Shown: in pieces, positions 44,401 through 52,342 of the stretch
How the letters are laid out: every line of letters starts with the position of its first letter
How positions within the stretch are numbered: the first letter of the stretch is position 1
Origin: Paenibacillus qinlingensis
GTDB taxonomy: Bacteria > Bacillota > Bacilli > Paenibacillales > NBRC-103111
Direction of reading: 5' to 3'
Assembly (NCBI RefSeq): GCF_013204845.1
Contig: NZ_JABMKY010000019.1
Location: 62,001-126,000, forward strand
Length of the DNA stretch: 64,000 nucleotides
The notes under the pieces: model-generated
The model's input: the letters and a program-made list of their open reading frames with translations, nothing else
Database searches by the model: none
Told to the model about the DNA's origin: nothing
Program-made: the position numbers and the translations under genes

Positions 44401-46284
44401 CGTAATCTTGTGAATACGACGATGCAAAGCGGTCGAGTCATTGACCATGTGTTAGAAACAAGTGGAGGCAAGCGGCCTGTTGGCATCAACGATGCGGATA
44501 TACAGCGAACGTTTACGTACGTGGGTCAGTCGGATTTTGCCAAAACAATTGAAAGTGTGATGCCGTCGGACCGCTCGAGACAACAAAAGATTGCCTATGA
44601 ATATTCAGGGGAAAACATCAAATCGATGGTACTGACAGGTAAAACTAATGCTTCGTTCAGTTATGTCTATGACGATTTCTTCAACATGACGAATATAGCC
44701 ATGACGGTCGGTGGCGTGGTGTATAACACACCTTTCCAATACGATAACGAAGACAACCTGACGAAGTTTGGTGCTTTCCAATTCAATCGAGGCGGTCCGT
44801 TGAAGGCAGTCAGCTCCATAGCTGATGGCAAGATGGATATTCAAGTGGCTTACGACAAGTATGGCAAGATCGACAGCGTCACCTATTCATTGAAGGGAAG
44901 TCAGGTATATAAGGCGGCCTATACGTATGATAAGAGAGGTTTCGTGACGGACATCACCGTCGATTCTGCGAAAGGCAGGGAGAACACTCACTATGAGTAC
45001 GATCTGGATGGACAGCTGAAAGGCATGACATGGACGGATCCGGGAGGCACAGCGGTTACGGAAGCGTACAGTTATGATGCCAATAAAAATCGGATCACAA
45101 GTCAAGTGAGCGGTGCTGCACAAGTGGTTAGCAACTACGGAGATCACGATGTGTTAGCGCGTGTTGGAGCACTTGCCTACAGCTTCGATACAGACGGATT
45201 TCTTACACAAAGGGGTTCCGATACGTTTACCTATGGAGTTCGAGGTGAGTTGCTGGAAGCGACTGTGTCGAGTGCTGTGAATGGCATCACGACTAATCAA
45301 TCCGTTACAGGCGTTACTTATATGAACGCGTTGGCGAATGGCACCTACAAGTATACGTATGACGGCCTAAGCCGAAGAGTGGCGAAGGAAGACAGTATAG
45401 GACGTAAGACACAATATATATATGGGAATCCCGATTCCTTGCAACTGATGACAGCATCAATAGATTCAAACGGACAGCCGACAATGTATTCCTACAATGA
45501 GATGGGTCTTCTCATCGCGTTGGAACGTGCTGGGAAGCGCTACTATGTGGTGACTGACGCTGTAGGCACTCCTCAGCTGGTGGTGGATGAAAACGGCGTA
45601 ACCGTGAAGGAGCTGCGTTATGATAGTTATGGCGGTTTGCAATCCGATTCGAATCCGTTATTTGAGCTGCTAATTGGTTATGCCGGCGGTCTGGAGGATC
45701 GGGATACGGGACTCGTGCGCTTTGGCTTCCGTGACTATGACCCAGTTTCGGGTCGATGGACAGCAAGAGATCCTATTCTTCTGGAAAGCGGACAAACCAA
45801 TATGTATGCCTATGTGAATAACAACCCGATTATGTTCCGGGATCCTTGTGGACAATTATGTGTGGGAGCATCTGTGTATGCCGTTGTCGGGATTGGTGGC
45901 AAAGTATGCATTACGGAGGAAGGCGTATCTGCCTGCGGCGACACTGGGTTTGGCGTAGGGCTTGGACTTGAAGTTTCTCCATTCGAAGATATTGCCAAGA
46001 ATGAACTCTCCTTGGAGGCAATGGCTAAGCTGACGGCCGGAATCGGAAATTTACAGGCAGGTTACAAATTAGGTCAGGATTTAGATACCAAATGTCGAAC
46101 AGATGGACCTATTTTAAGAGCGGAAGCAGGACCTTTCCGTGTCGATTTACTTAAGCCTAAGAAGTCGGCGGTGAAGGGCAAAGAAGCCGACCTGCAAAAG
46201 AAAATTAAAGATCTGTTTAAGAAAAGCGGTATGAAAGCAGAAGCTTCCATTAAGGCGAAATTGTGCAGTAATCTCCGCTGGTAG
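38494..46284 (+). CDS. giant SLH-FN3-RHS surface protein with variable C-terminal tip
   Basis: A 2596-residue secreted surface protein. In order: signal peptide (about 1-35); three S-layer homology domains (about 45-225, with GYEDGTFRAERTVTRAEMA and GYEDNTFQGQRNITRAEVA motifs) that bind cell-wall polymer; a carboxypeptidase-regulatory-like beta domain; a Gly-rich linker; two fibronectin type III domains (TPPIAPAALTGTAGD..., KPAAPSGLTGKAGN...); a second regulatory-like domain; a beta-propeller-like region; then many RHS/YD repeats. The RHS core ends with the hallmark LVRFGFRDYDPVSGRWTARD around residue 2410. The last 150 residues are a Cys-containing tip, unlike the nuclease tips I know. ATG at 38494 follows GTGAGGTGG. 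Likely a cell-surface toxin or adhesin. Confidence 0.92.
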   Translation: MCLMNNRLLTKRLSSLLLVLSLFVQVFLPYGGEQVVVASDVGLSIQNPEERMPAWAKESIAEMTQLRVIQGYEDGTFRAERTVTRAEMAAMLLRFVQSTAMKLQETQAPTFQDVGHEWFAEEVRRAARLGIVQGNEAGQFRPEAEVSRQESAVMLNRVVQQTVTGTLSLSDKSLIPAWAQTAVAALVEAGVMQGYEDNTFQGQRNITRAEVAVILHRAKKLASVGGDVTSAPLTIKVSQTDGSILQAADVFIHEKGKRMYKAWGRTDEQGAWVASIPYGDYDVHVVKEGYAGYQSVVYEKGRTDLALTAQPSAQIEGTVLGVDGKPAVGTILSFTTNPTFYAVTGLDGTFRANVLPDKTYRLTLVEDAGLSRIVAEGGGTAAIYGASPSTFPGLSLLDTEQSQLTDCSCHKYDALQTFTSLGAGQSLTIGHVSIDGARPIPSGGGSGGGSGTGNNNGNRDTTPPIAPAALTGTAGDSVVSLSWTANTESDLMGYKVYASTDDGATWTSRANVAGGSVTTYSVSGLTNGVTYLFAITAVDASGNESAKSAGFIATPQAPPVGTKPAAPSGLTGKAGNTLVTLQWLANSEANLAGYEVHYSSDNGVSWINGPQLGKLTEASVTGLTNGTAYSFTVTAMNSAGQRSDRSVPITLTPKESNGTPDPVEVATQIPTTALPTFHSTVQFLYAGSEPVQTGVAEGAIEASLVSVVRGQVLDSAGEPLAGVLISILDHNELGVTRSRADGIFDLAVNGGGILTIQLTKEGYMPVQRKVTVTAGRYETLPDVILKAYDTKVTVVDLNTAVDVQAAQGSQVTDADGTRQPTVIFPEGTSATMTLSDGSSVPLTEIHLRATEYTVGENGMNAMPGDLPDFVGYTHAVELSADEAVQAGATEVRFNQPLFYYVENYLKFPVGETVPMGYYDREAGRWVASDNGKVISILSVDEGIATIDSDGDGAIDSADKLAVLGFTDKERQQLADMYTAGQSLWRVPIEHFTPWDCNWPYGPPLDAEPPVDQDPNSEHDELDPCEQAGSIIGCQNQSLGQAIPIEGTGMNLNYTSTRTPGYKSRSKLTIPVSGDSIPSSLRSMTVTVEIGGKSYRKTFNPAPNVTHTLQWDGIDAYERKLIGSHPYKVTVSNNYNFQYYAATSDFQQSFGRLSASGVVIGGVRETTTIPVSRVWYGSLESPNNPFEQVGIAGWSLDAHHMLSFEENTMYEGDRNKKTVSHKSLNKLDLSGLGDGFRPDGQIITPGPGNSVYFTASGGIKNGWYPQIVARLNHDGSFQKSEEFPSESYMLISSDSLGNVYRYSPTKKQIYLKKSDEIYWSVFAGTGNAVNRDIIDGAKAVESDLYTVFSMAAASDGSLYVSGNNQVSRQNIFYRIGTDGRIQFMGSGEGADSGKANKKTIGEVVSVIAGPDGSVYIHDRIYDNFNHMQYASRVRKINADGVITKIAGKSPNTYTGNYEVNHGVAANKALFYMLKMYLDGEGNILFTALKNNWEPEKLYKVKDGIVEEVSLEHARATSKAYLSLATIDYNGSYLYAGSGNIYRVDSSKLLQAEISEEDGLSVNVFDLTTGKILHNESVLSGAKLKAFSYDNDGRLLSISDRSGNLTRIERDTQGKPTAIIAPGGQRTILEVDSSGELSSITNPAGETYRMQYEGGLLIAYTDPVQGVNQYDYDDNGLLVKATNPEGGIKTLHKSILNKGSLVTFTDPSNRTTTYETVVADGKTLYTLIDSNGARTLTEKIGEQSEMATLPDGTKISKKFGTDPRFGKNTPFVSELTYTSPDGKVTTFKEERSAVINNNNELVSYTVKHTLNGDVFTIQYDGGNHKFTETTAEGTKTETYLDGKDRVIKVAWPGTDLFPIESFYDALGRLERVQQGEKWISYTYNAQNLIEKETDAFGSVKTYEYDTAGRIASITTPGNKVYRKGYDDLGSLTGITMPDGSKYEQQFNKLGQFDGFAPEGSGLWYNPEYDNGRNLVNTTMQSGRVIDHVLETSGGKRPVGINDADIQRTFTYVGQSDFAKTIESVMPSDRSRQQKIAYEYSGENIKSMVLTGKTNASFSYVYDDFFNMTNIAMTVGGVVYNTPFQYDNEDNLTKFGAFQFNRGGPLKAVSSIADGKMDIQVAYDKYGKIDSVTYSLKGSQVYKAAYTYDKRGFVTDITVDSAKGRENTHYEYDLDGQLKGMTWTDPGGTAVTEAYSYDANKNRITSQVSGAAQVVSNYGDHDVLARVGALAYSFDTDGFLTQRGSDTFTYGVRGELLEATVSSAVNGITTNQSVTGVTYMNALANGTYKYTYDGLSRRVAKEDSIGRKTQYIYGNPDSLQLMTASIDSNGQPTMYSYNEMGLLIALERAGKRYYVVTDAVGTPQLVVDENGVTVKELRYDSYGGLQSDSNPLFELLIGYAGGLEDRDTGLVRFGFRDYDPVSGRWTARDPILLESGQTNMYAYVNNNPIMFRDPCGQLCVGASVYAVVGIGGKVCITEEGVSACGDTGFGVGLGLEVSPFEDIAKNELSLEAMAKLTAGIGNLQAGYKLGQDLDTKCRTDGPILRAEAGPFRVDLLKPKKSAVKGKEADLQKKIKDLFKKSGMKAEASIKAKLCSNLRW

Positions 46285-46372
46285 GAATAAAAAGAAATGA
46301 ATAAGCTGATTCATATCCCGCCCGATTGGTTAAATCTTCTTATAAAGAGTTTACAATCGGGAGGGATGAAGC

Positions 46373-46474
46373 TTGAGTAAAAAACTCGCAAAGCGCAGAC
46401 GTTCACCTCTGGCCTTATATCTAGCAGCGCTTACAATTACCGTGGCAATCAGTCGCATAGAAGAAGTAAACTAA
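46373..46474 (+). CDS. 33-residue single-span membrane peptide
   Basis: TTG at 46373, 8 bases after GGGAGGG, encodes 33 residues: a basic N-terminus (KKLAKRRRS) then a hydrophobic span (PLALYLAALTITVAIS), ending at TAA 46472-46474. CCCGATTG (46321-46328) and CAATCGGG (46354-46361) could fold over the ribosome site. It lies between the RHS gene and a terminator. A small protein related to RHS immunity or secretion is possible but unproven. Confidence 0.45.
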   Translation: MSKKLAKRRRSPLALYLAALTITVAISRIEEVN

Positions 46475-46510
46475 CTTGAGGCGGTTTCCTTGCATACTTA
46501 TATGAAATAA

Positions 46511-46537
46511 AAAAAGCCCAATGAATGGGCTTTTTTT
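46511..46537. terminator. bidirectional terminator
   Basis: AAAAAGCCCA - ATGAA - TGGGC followed by seven T, with an A-run on the other side, so it can serve both the RHS unit and the convergent 46597-47202 gene. Confidence 0.8.
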
Positions 46538-46596
46538 GCTGTTAGAGCGTCAGGGGCAAGAGTGAGTACTGGTCACATGGATCTTTTACCCTCATT

Positions 46597-47202
46597 TTAA
46601 TCAAATTGAACTTCCTGATCCAAAATGATCTCTTTAGGCGGAGACTCCATTGGGCTGGCATACGGAATTAAGGCAAAATGTAAACCCTCTAAGTTATCAG
46701 GCAAACGGGGTGTGACGAGAAATGTGATTTGTGTATGCCCGCCGCCGCCCCTAGAGCCATTTCTCATGACACGATATAGTTCAGGACCTATTACATCAAG
46801 TTGGAGTTGTGGTCGAAAATTGCCAAAATGATCATCGAGTTGAATAAGCTTGATTTCAACATAGACAATACTGCTGTGTTGATGCTGCATGGTATGTGTC
46901 AATGTATAGGAAAAGTCTCCAACGACGGTTTTCTTCATGATGGGTACGACATGTTCCAAATCACCTGGTTCATTCGGCATGACAGGGTAATGCTCATTTA
47001 AACTGTTAAGAAGCCAGTTAATTTGTGGAATTTCAATACCGAATCGTGTTGACCATTCTTGAAGGACTTCCTTTTGTGGGTAAAATCGTCTGCCTTTGGC
47101 AAGGGATTTACGCTCCGTTAGCAATTGCAGCAGTGATTCATCAATCTTCTTCATGCCATCATTGTATTCATTGGGGACTCTTTGCAATTCGGACCAACCC
47201 AT
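46597..47202 (-). CDS. conserved-looking hypothetical protein
   Basis: A 201-residue protein I do not recognise. The N-terminal helix MKKIDESLLQLLTERKSLAKGR resembles the first helix of AroQ-type chorismate mutases (ID..L..LL..R...A), but the rest, a beta-rich C-terminal half (YVEIKLIQLDD, ITFLVTPRLPDNLEGLHFALIPY), does not. ATG at 47202 follows GGAGGTACACAACG on the minus strand; an in-frame ATG at 47235 lacks a ribosome site. Monocistronic, closed by the bidirectional terminator. It may bind a small molecule; function unknown. Confidence 0.7.
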   Translation of the reverse strand: MGWSELQRVPNEYNDGMKKIDESLLQLLTERKSLAKGRRFYPQKEVLQEWSTRFGIEIPQINWLLNSLNEHYPVMPNEPGDLEHVVPIMKKTVVGDFSYTLTHTMQHQHSSIVYVEIKLIQLDDHFGNFRPQLQLDVIGPELYRVMRNGSRGGGGHTQITFLVTPRLPDNLEGLHFALIPYASPMESPPKEIILDQEVQFD

Positions 47203-47394
47203 CGTTGTGTACCTCCATTTTCCAGTAGTATCCATATAGTATAACGGTTAGTGAATGGTAGGAAAAGTTTTGTGATAAGTTCCCCTACATTTCTGGACGA
47301 TTCCCCATGTTTTCGGGACGGAAGCCCAAGCAAGACAAGTACGAATGATGCTACTCTTTAGGTAATCTTTTAATAAAAAGGAGTTGCCTAAATC

Positions 47395-48456
47395 ATGAAT
47401 TCAACGTATGCAAATCACGCCAATAAGGTATGGCAAGAAATGATAAAGGATCATTCTGGCGAATGGGGAATGGATATTCATCACTGGGACTGGGTGCCTG
47501 GTGTGGGTGTGATTGCTATGCTGGAGTATTACGAAGCAACTCACAATCCCGAGGTAATCGCTTATTTGCAGGAGTGGGTGAAGCAGAATAGTGAGAAAGC
47601 GAAAGGCACGAAGGTAATCAATTCGATTGCACCTTATGCCATTTTCCCGGCTTTATATCGTGTTACGAATGATGCTTGGTTCCGAGATGAAGCGGTTCGG
47701 GTAGCAGAGTGGCTGATTAAGGACACACCAAGAACGCGTGAAGATGCTTTCGAGCATACGGTCACGGAAAATGTGGCATTTGCTGAACAAGTGTGGGCGG
47801 ATACGATTTTTATGGCGGTTCTATTCCTAGCGCGCACGGCGTCTTTGGTGGGCAGTCAGGTTTATGCGGAGGAAGCATTGAACCAGGTGCTAATTCATCT
47901 GAGATTGCTGCAGGATGAGGAGACGAATGTTCTTTTCCACGGTTGGAATTGCGGGTCGGGTGATCATATGTCAGCGGCGCGCTGGACGAGAGCAAATGCT
48001 TGGATTGCTGCAGGTATTCCGATGATTGTGAAGGAAATTGATCAGCTTGTTGCTATTCCGGAAGAACTTAAGGAACGATACGGACGCCTAATGTCAGGGT
48101 TGCTTGCGTACCAGCAGGAAGATGGACTTTGGAGCACGGTGATGGATCAACCTCATTTTTATCGGGAAGTGTCGGGAAGCGCAGGCATCGCTTATGGCCT
48201 GTTGAAAGGTACGGAGCTTGGTCTAATCCCTCGTCTAGAAGAAACAGCTGCCTCTGTGGAACTAGTGTTTACTTCGATTGTACCCTATATTACGGAGGAA
48301 GGTATCGTGAATGGGGTATCTGGTGGGACACCTGTGATGCCAACGATTCAGGCCTATCAAGACGATATTTCAACGTATCCAACGTTATATGGACAAGGCC
48401 TTGTGTTGATGCTATTGGCTGAGGCACTCCAAATGGAGAAGAGTGAACATGAATAG
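47395..48456 (+). CDS. GH105 unsaturated rhamnogalacturonyl/glucuronyl hydrolase
   Basis: A 353-residue alpha6/alpha6-toroid glycosidase of family GH105. It removes the unsaturated uronic acid left at the non-reducing end by polysaccharide lyases, in the cytoplasm (no signal peptide). Family text is clear: the catalytic general acid Asp in EQVWADTIFMA (D136), the DWVPGVGVIAMLEYYEAT start, and HGWNCGSGDHMSAARWTRANAW. ATG at 47395 follows AAAAGGAG. The stop overlaps the next gene by 8 bp. It fits use of pectin or another uronate polymer, together with the GH2 glucuronidase at 54.5-56.2 kb. Confidence 0.9.
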   Translation: MNSTYANHANKVWQEMIKDHSGEWGMDIHHWDWVPGVGVIAMLEYYEATHNPEVIAYLQEWVKQNSEKAKGTKVINSIAPYAIFPALYRVTNDAWFRDEAVRVAEWLIKDTPRTREDAFEHTVTENVAFAEQVWADTIFMAVLFLARTASLVGSQVYAEEALNQVLIHLRLLQDEETNVLFHGWNCGSGDHMSAARWTRANAWIAAGIPMIVKEIDQLVAIPEELKERYGRLMSGLLAYQQEDGLWSTVMDQPHFYREVSGSAGIAYGLLKGTELGLIPRLEETAASVELVFTSIVPYITEEGIVNGVSGGTPVMPTIQAYQDDISTYPTLYGQGLVLMLLAEALQMEKSEHE

Positions 48457-50137
48457 AGACAAAATAATGAAAGCTATTCAAGTTAATGAGAAGCAGTATG
48501 ATGCTAGTGTCAAATTAATCCGGACACCGCTCACGTCGACGTATCATACGGCACTTAAGCCGGATACGCATCCTATGGTGTACGCGTTATATCCTTCCAC
48601 CTGTTATGCGTATGATTTACTCCGTTACGGCGGAGAAGACTTTGCGCAAAGAGCGGCAGAAATTCTAGAGGTTGTTATTGCCCAACAGGATAAAGTAGCA
48701 AGCAGCAATTCGTATGGAATTTGGCCATACTTTTTCGAAGAGTCGCTGGATGAAATGGATCGTCCAGACTGGAATATGGCGGATTTTCAAGGGAAGAAAT
48801 TAGTTCTTATCTTGAAAAATTATTCAAAATCTCTTCCTGAGGCTTTAGTCGAACAAATTCGTGAAGCTATTTATTGCGCCTGCCAAGCGATCATCCGACG
48901 AGATGTGGGGCCGCATTATACGAACATTGCGATTATGGGGGCGTTTGTTACGTTGGTTGGCGGCGAGGTGCTTGGCGATAACGAGATTCGCAGCTACGGG
49001 GAGCAACGCCTGCAGCGATTTCATGCATTTACATCAGGAATCGGTACTTTTACCGAGTATAACAGTCCTTGTTATTCGCCAATTGCGATTGAAGAATTGG
49101 ATAGCATCTATCAAGAATCGGTTACCCCTGCGGCCGTAACTCTTGCTGAGCAATTGTTGGACATTGCTTGGGAGATGGTTGCAAAGCATTTCCACCCAGC
49201 GACCGGTGAATGGGGCGGTCCGTACAGTCGCACCTATAACACATTGCTGGCGGAGCGAGAGAAGCATTTCCTGGGAAATGCGCTCAGTGGCGAATTGTCT
49301 GCGATTCGCTGCCCTGACAAGTATCAGGCTTATTTTACCTCCAATGAGGAGCGGTATTTCATTGAGCCAACGATGATGGAAGCAGAAGCGGGATATCAGA
49401 ACTATGCGACGACGTATCAAAATGAGAAATTTTCGCTTGGAAGCTACACGATTGGCAGTATGTGGAATCAGCGTCGCAACTTGCTAGGCTTCGTGGATGT
49501 TGGTGGCAAGAAAGTGTTCGTGCAGTTGCAATTTCTGAAAGATGGGAAGGACTTTTGCTCTGCTATTTTTACTGGCGTGCAGTCACATAATCAGGTGCTG
49601 TTCGGCTTTAATTTGGCCACAGATAATGGCGCTTGGCATCAGGAGCTAGATGTGATCAATGGCAAGTTTCAAGCGAATGATTTGCGCATTCGGTTGCTCC
49701 TCGGCGGGGAAATGGAAGAACTTGAGCTTCCAACTGTTGTGGAAGGGAAAAGTTTGACGACGATGCTTGGACGAGATACGCAGCTTCGAGTGGCAGCTGT
49801 TCTGGAGGAGTCGGACTACGGAACACTCGAGGTATCAGTGGAGCGTAGTGAAGATGCACTTCATTTGGATTATGTTATCTATACTGGCGAGATGAAGTCT
49901 TTTGATTTCCATGCGATTCAAAAAGCCGTATGGATCTTCGCATTATCGCTTGGCGAGGTTGATGGCACGCTATCGGCGGTTGATGTTCAGCTTGAGGCCG
50001 ATTCTGTGAGGGCTACAATAGGTGTTCAGGAGGAGAAGATGTCGATTGTGGTACCGACGGCACCAGGGAAGACGTGGGACTTCTACCGAAATAACCGCGT
50101 ACAACTGCCGCAGAATTTGCTTGAACGCGTGCAGTAG
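48449..50137 (+). CDS. unknown cytoplasmic protein coupled to GH105, toroid-lyase-like
   Basis: A 562-residue protein with no signal peptide. The N-terminal 330 residues are helical with repeated aromatic clusters (YALYPSTCYAYDLLRYGG, NMADFQGKKLVL, GTFTEYNSPCYSPIAIEEL, HPATGEWGGPYSRTYNTLL). The C-terminal part is beta-rich. This layout resembles alpha/alpha-toroid polysaccharide lyases or heparinase-like proteins with a beta-sandwich, but I cannot match a family. Candidate catalytic residues are in EYNSPCY and GGPYSRTYN. ATG at 48449 overlaps the GH105 gene by 8 bp. A role in breaking the same uronate oligosaccharide is inferred. Confidence 0.65.
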   Translation: MNRDKIMKAIQVNEKQYDASVKLIRTPLTSTYHTALKPDTHPMVYALYPSTCYAYDLLRYGGEDFAQRAAEILEVVIAQQDKVASSNSYGIWPYFFEESLDEMDRPDWNMADFQGKKLVLILKNYSKSLPEALVEQIREAIYCACQAIIRRDVGPHYTNIAIMGAFVTLVGGEVLGDNEIRSYGEQRLQRFHAFTSGIGTFTEYNSPCYSPIAIEELDSIYQESVTPAAVTLAEQLLDIAWEMVAKHFHPATGEWGGPYSRTYNTLLAEREKHFLGNALSGELSAIRCPDKYQAYFTSNEERYFIEPTMMEAEAGYQNYATTYQNEKFSLGSYTIGSMWNQRRNLLGFVDVGGKKVFVQLQFLKDGKDFCSAIFTGVQSHNQVLFGFNLATDNGAWHQELDVINGKFQANDLRIRLLLGGEMEELELPTVVEGKSLTTMLGRDTQLRVAAVLEESDYGTLEVSVERSEDALHLDYVIYTGEMKSFDFHAIQKAVWIFALSLGEVDGTLSAVDVQLEADSVRATIGVQEEKMSIVVPTAPGKTWDFYRNNRVQLPQNLLERVQ

Positions 50138-50149
50138 GCAGGGCACGAA

Positions 50150-50186
50150 AGAGGTGCAGGAATTATTTCCTGCGCCTCTATTTCTG
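50150..50186 (+). terminator. terminator of the GH105 operon
   Basis: AGAGGTGCAGGAA (50150-50162), loop TTA, TTTCCTGCGCCTCT, then ATTTCT. Closes the two-gene operon. Confidence 0.8.
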
Positions 50187-50302
50187 CGTTCGCTATTTTA
50201 ACTGGAAAATAGGTTGTTAATTTCGCTGAAATTTCCATCAATTTCGAATTAGATGGATGATATGTAGCTAATCTAGCGGAATCAGGCGAAATTGAACCTT
50301 TT

Positions 50303-50387
50303 GGCTGAATTTACCTGCATAAAATCCAGTTATTACCTGATTTGAGAGGTATCAGGCTGATTTAGCTGCATAAAATCCAGTTATTTG
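50303..50387. repeat. duplicated intergenic TCCAGTTA element
   Basis: GGCTGAWTTWRCTGCATAAAATCCAGTTATT (as degenerate text) occurs twice, ending near 50333 and 50385. It is related to the AACTGGA/TCCAG hairpins at 7.4 kb. The interval 50187-50404 has no gene. Confidence 0.5.
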
Positions 50388-50404
50388 GCAGTAAACGTTT
50401 GGTA

Positions 50405-51298
50405 CTAGTTTGATTTAATGAGTCGTTTAAAAGCCTCAACACGGTACTGCTTTGGCGTTAAGCCGGTTTCCTTTTTGAACACGTGGAAGAAATGCGACAT
50501 GTCGCCAAATCCGACAGCAGCTGAAACCTCTGAGATGGCTAAATCGGTCTCCACCAGCAACCGTTTCGCTTTATTCAGCCGGTACTCGATAAGAAACTGT
50601 TTGATGGTCGTACCCGTAGTCTCTTTGAATAAGGTGAAAAGCTGCGAACGCGAGACTGGGAATCGTGTCACAAGATCTTCTATTAACAAAGGTTCTTGAT
50701 GATGACCAATCAAGTAAGAAAGCACATCGCTAATGAGGTGCTGATCACCAGTATGTTTCAGGGTATGTTCGTCTTGCAGGCCAAATATGATTAGGAAAAA
50801 ATCTGCGATGCATCGCAGCACAACCAGTTCATAGCCCAACTCGTGCTTAACTAGCGCCTGTGTCAGCTCAGCGAATAGGGTCTGGACACGATCAAACTGT
50901 TGGGCGCTCAGGAAAAAATGATTGGAATCCGGATGATGCTCGGCGAGCAGTCGAGGGATAGATAGATCCGATAGCTTGCAAATGGTGTGCAATTGATCTA
51001 AATAAGACTCATCTATGGAAAAGACATAACGATGGAATTCTTTGCTATGTCCATGGAACGGTCGATGAATAACATTCGGATGAATGATCGTAAGGCTGCC
51101 TGCGTGAAGCGGATACAATCGATCACCTACGATATTAGTGCCTGTACCCTGCAAAACGAGATAGATCTCGTATCCGTTATGCGAATGCAATAACTGCTGT
51201 TCTAGCGGAATTGTCCGAAATTCACAGTGAACGGGATAGGTAGCCAGAAAATGATTCGTATAATCATCGATAGCGAAGCTAACAGATTCATTTTCCAT
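50405..51298 (-). CDS. AraC-family regulator with cupin sensor
   Basis: A 297-residue regulator. The N-terminal AraC-type cupin has LLHSHNGYEIYLVLQGTG (residues about 33-50) and NVIHRPFHGHSKEFHRYVF. The C-terminal double helix-turn-helix has FPVSRSQLFTLFKETTGT and ISEVSAAVGFGDMSHFFHVFKKETGLTPKQYR. It converges on the GH105 operon and lies 2 bp downstream of corA on the same strand, so it may be expressed by read-through. ATG at 51298 has only a weak TAAGG nearby. Probably senses a sugar and controls the GH105 operon, inferred from position. Confidence 0.87.
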   Translation of the reverse strand: MENESVSFAIDDYTNHFLATYPVHCEFRTIPLEQQLLHSHNGYEIYLVLQGTGTNIVGDRLYPLHAGSLTIIHPNVIHRPFHGHSKEFHRYVFSIDESYLDQLHTICKLSDLSIPRLLAEHHPDSNHFFLSAQQFDRVQTLFAELTQALVKHELGYELVVLRCIADFFLIIFGLQDEHTLKHTGDQHLISDVLSYLIGHHQEPLLIEDLVTRFPVSRSQLFTLFKETTGTTIKQFLIEYRLNKAKRLLVETDLAISEVSAAVGFGDMSHFFHVFKKETGLTPKQYRVEAFKRLIKSN

Positions 51299-51300
51299 CC

Positions 51301-52251
51301 TTATTTAAACCAACCCTTACTCTGAAACCAAGCGAACATCCAAATGCCTATCCCGAGCATAATGGCGAGTACGGCGAAATATCCCCAATGCCATTCTAAT
51401 TCAGGCATGTAAGTAAAATTCATCCCATACAGCCCAGCAATAAACGTCAATGGCATGAAAATCGTCGTAATAACCGTCAATGTTTTCATAATGGTATTCA
51501 TCCGATTGGAGTTGAGCGAGATGAAGCTATCGCGAATATCCGCTGTAATCTCACGGTTCGAGTCGACCATTTCAGAGAGCTTGAGGAGATGATCGTGAAT
51601 ATCTGTGAAAAAAACGAGATGCTCACGTACCTGTTCAATGCGATCTGAACTGATGATTCGATATAGCAGGTCACGCATCGGGACGATGGTACGACGTAAT
51701 TTCAATAATTGGGAACGAATTTCAAAAACCTGGTTCATTAATGCATCAATGGCTTCGGCATTCATTTTATTTTCCATATCATCGAGCAGATCTTCAATTT
51801 GATAGACACTAGGGAAATATTGATCGACGAGATTATCTAGAATTAAATACGCGGCATAGATCTGCCCCTGATTTCGCAGACTTTCTTGCTGCGACACCCG
51901 GCTCCAAGCATCTTCTATTTCTCGCGATTCGTGCAAATGGAAGGTGACAATATAGTTGCTGCCGAGATACATATCCACTTCTTCCGCATCCAGCGTTTTG
52001 GGATCGATGGCGTGCATGACGAAGAAATGAACGTCCTGATAGTGATCTACTTTCGGTCGTTGCATGAAATGAAAGCAGTCCTCGATGGTGAGGGGATGGA
52101 AATGGAAATGATCCTTGAGATTTAAAGCTTCTTTTTCATCTGGATTATAGAAATCAACCCAGTACCACCGAATCGTGGGGGCTGATAATTCCTCAAGTGG
52201 GAGATCATGGATCACGGCATAATCTGTTGTGACGGCAAGCGTTCGTATCAT
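51301..52251 (-). CDS. corA: CorA-type magnesium/cobalt channel
   Basis: A 316-residue CorA-family divalent cation channel. A long cytoplasmic N-terminal alpha/beta domain is followed by a helical stalk (REITADIRDSFISLNSNRMNTIMKTLTVI) and two C-terminal transmembrane helices. The conserved pore signature YGMNF is at the end of TM1, followed by acidic TYMPELEWHWG. ATG at 52251 follows AGGAGCCCTAT. No Mg riboswitch leader is visible in the 90 bp upstream. Ni or Co transport, as in some relatives, cannot be excluded. Confidence 0.92.
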   Translation of the reverse strand: MIRTLAVTTDYAVIHDLPLEELSAPTIRWYWVDFYNPDEKEALNLKDHFHFHPLTIEDCFHFMQRPKVDHYQDVHFFVMHAIDPKTLDAEEVDMYLGSNYIVTFHLHESREIEDAWSRVSQQESLRNQGQIYAAYLILDNLVDQYFPSVYQIEDLLDDMENKMNAEAIDALMNQVFEIRSQLLKLRRTIVPMRDLLYRIISSDRIEQVREHLVFFTDIHDHLLKLSEMVDSNREITADIRDSFISLNSNRMNTIMKTLTVITTIFMPLTFIAGLYGMNFTYMPELEWHWGYFAVLAIMLGIGIWMFAWFQSKGWFK

Positions 52252-52342
52252 ATAGGGCTCCTAGCATATCTTTTTTTTCATAGGCATTTGCTTCATTTTA
52301 CCATACAATAGAGTAAGATCAGAATGGAAAGAGGGACCTGCG

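Noticed and set aside
44127-45147. Several minus-strand frames of 80-150 codons opposite the RHS region
   Set aside because: Antisense shadows of the repetitive YD-repeat coding sequence.
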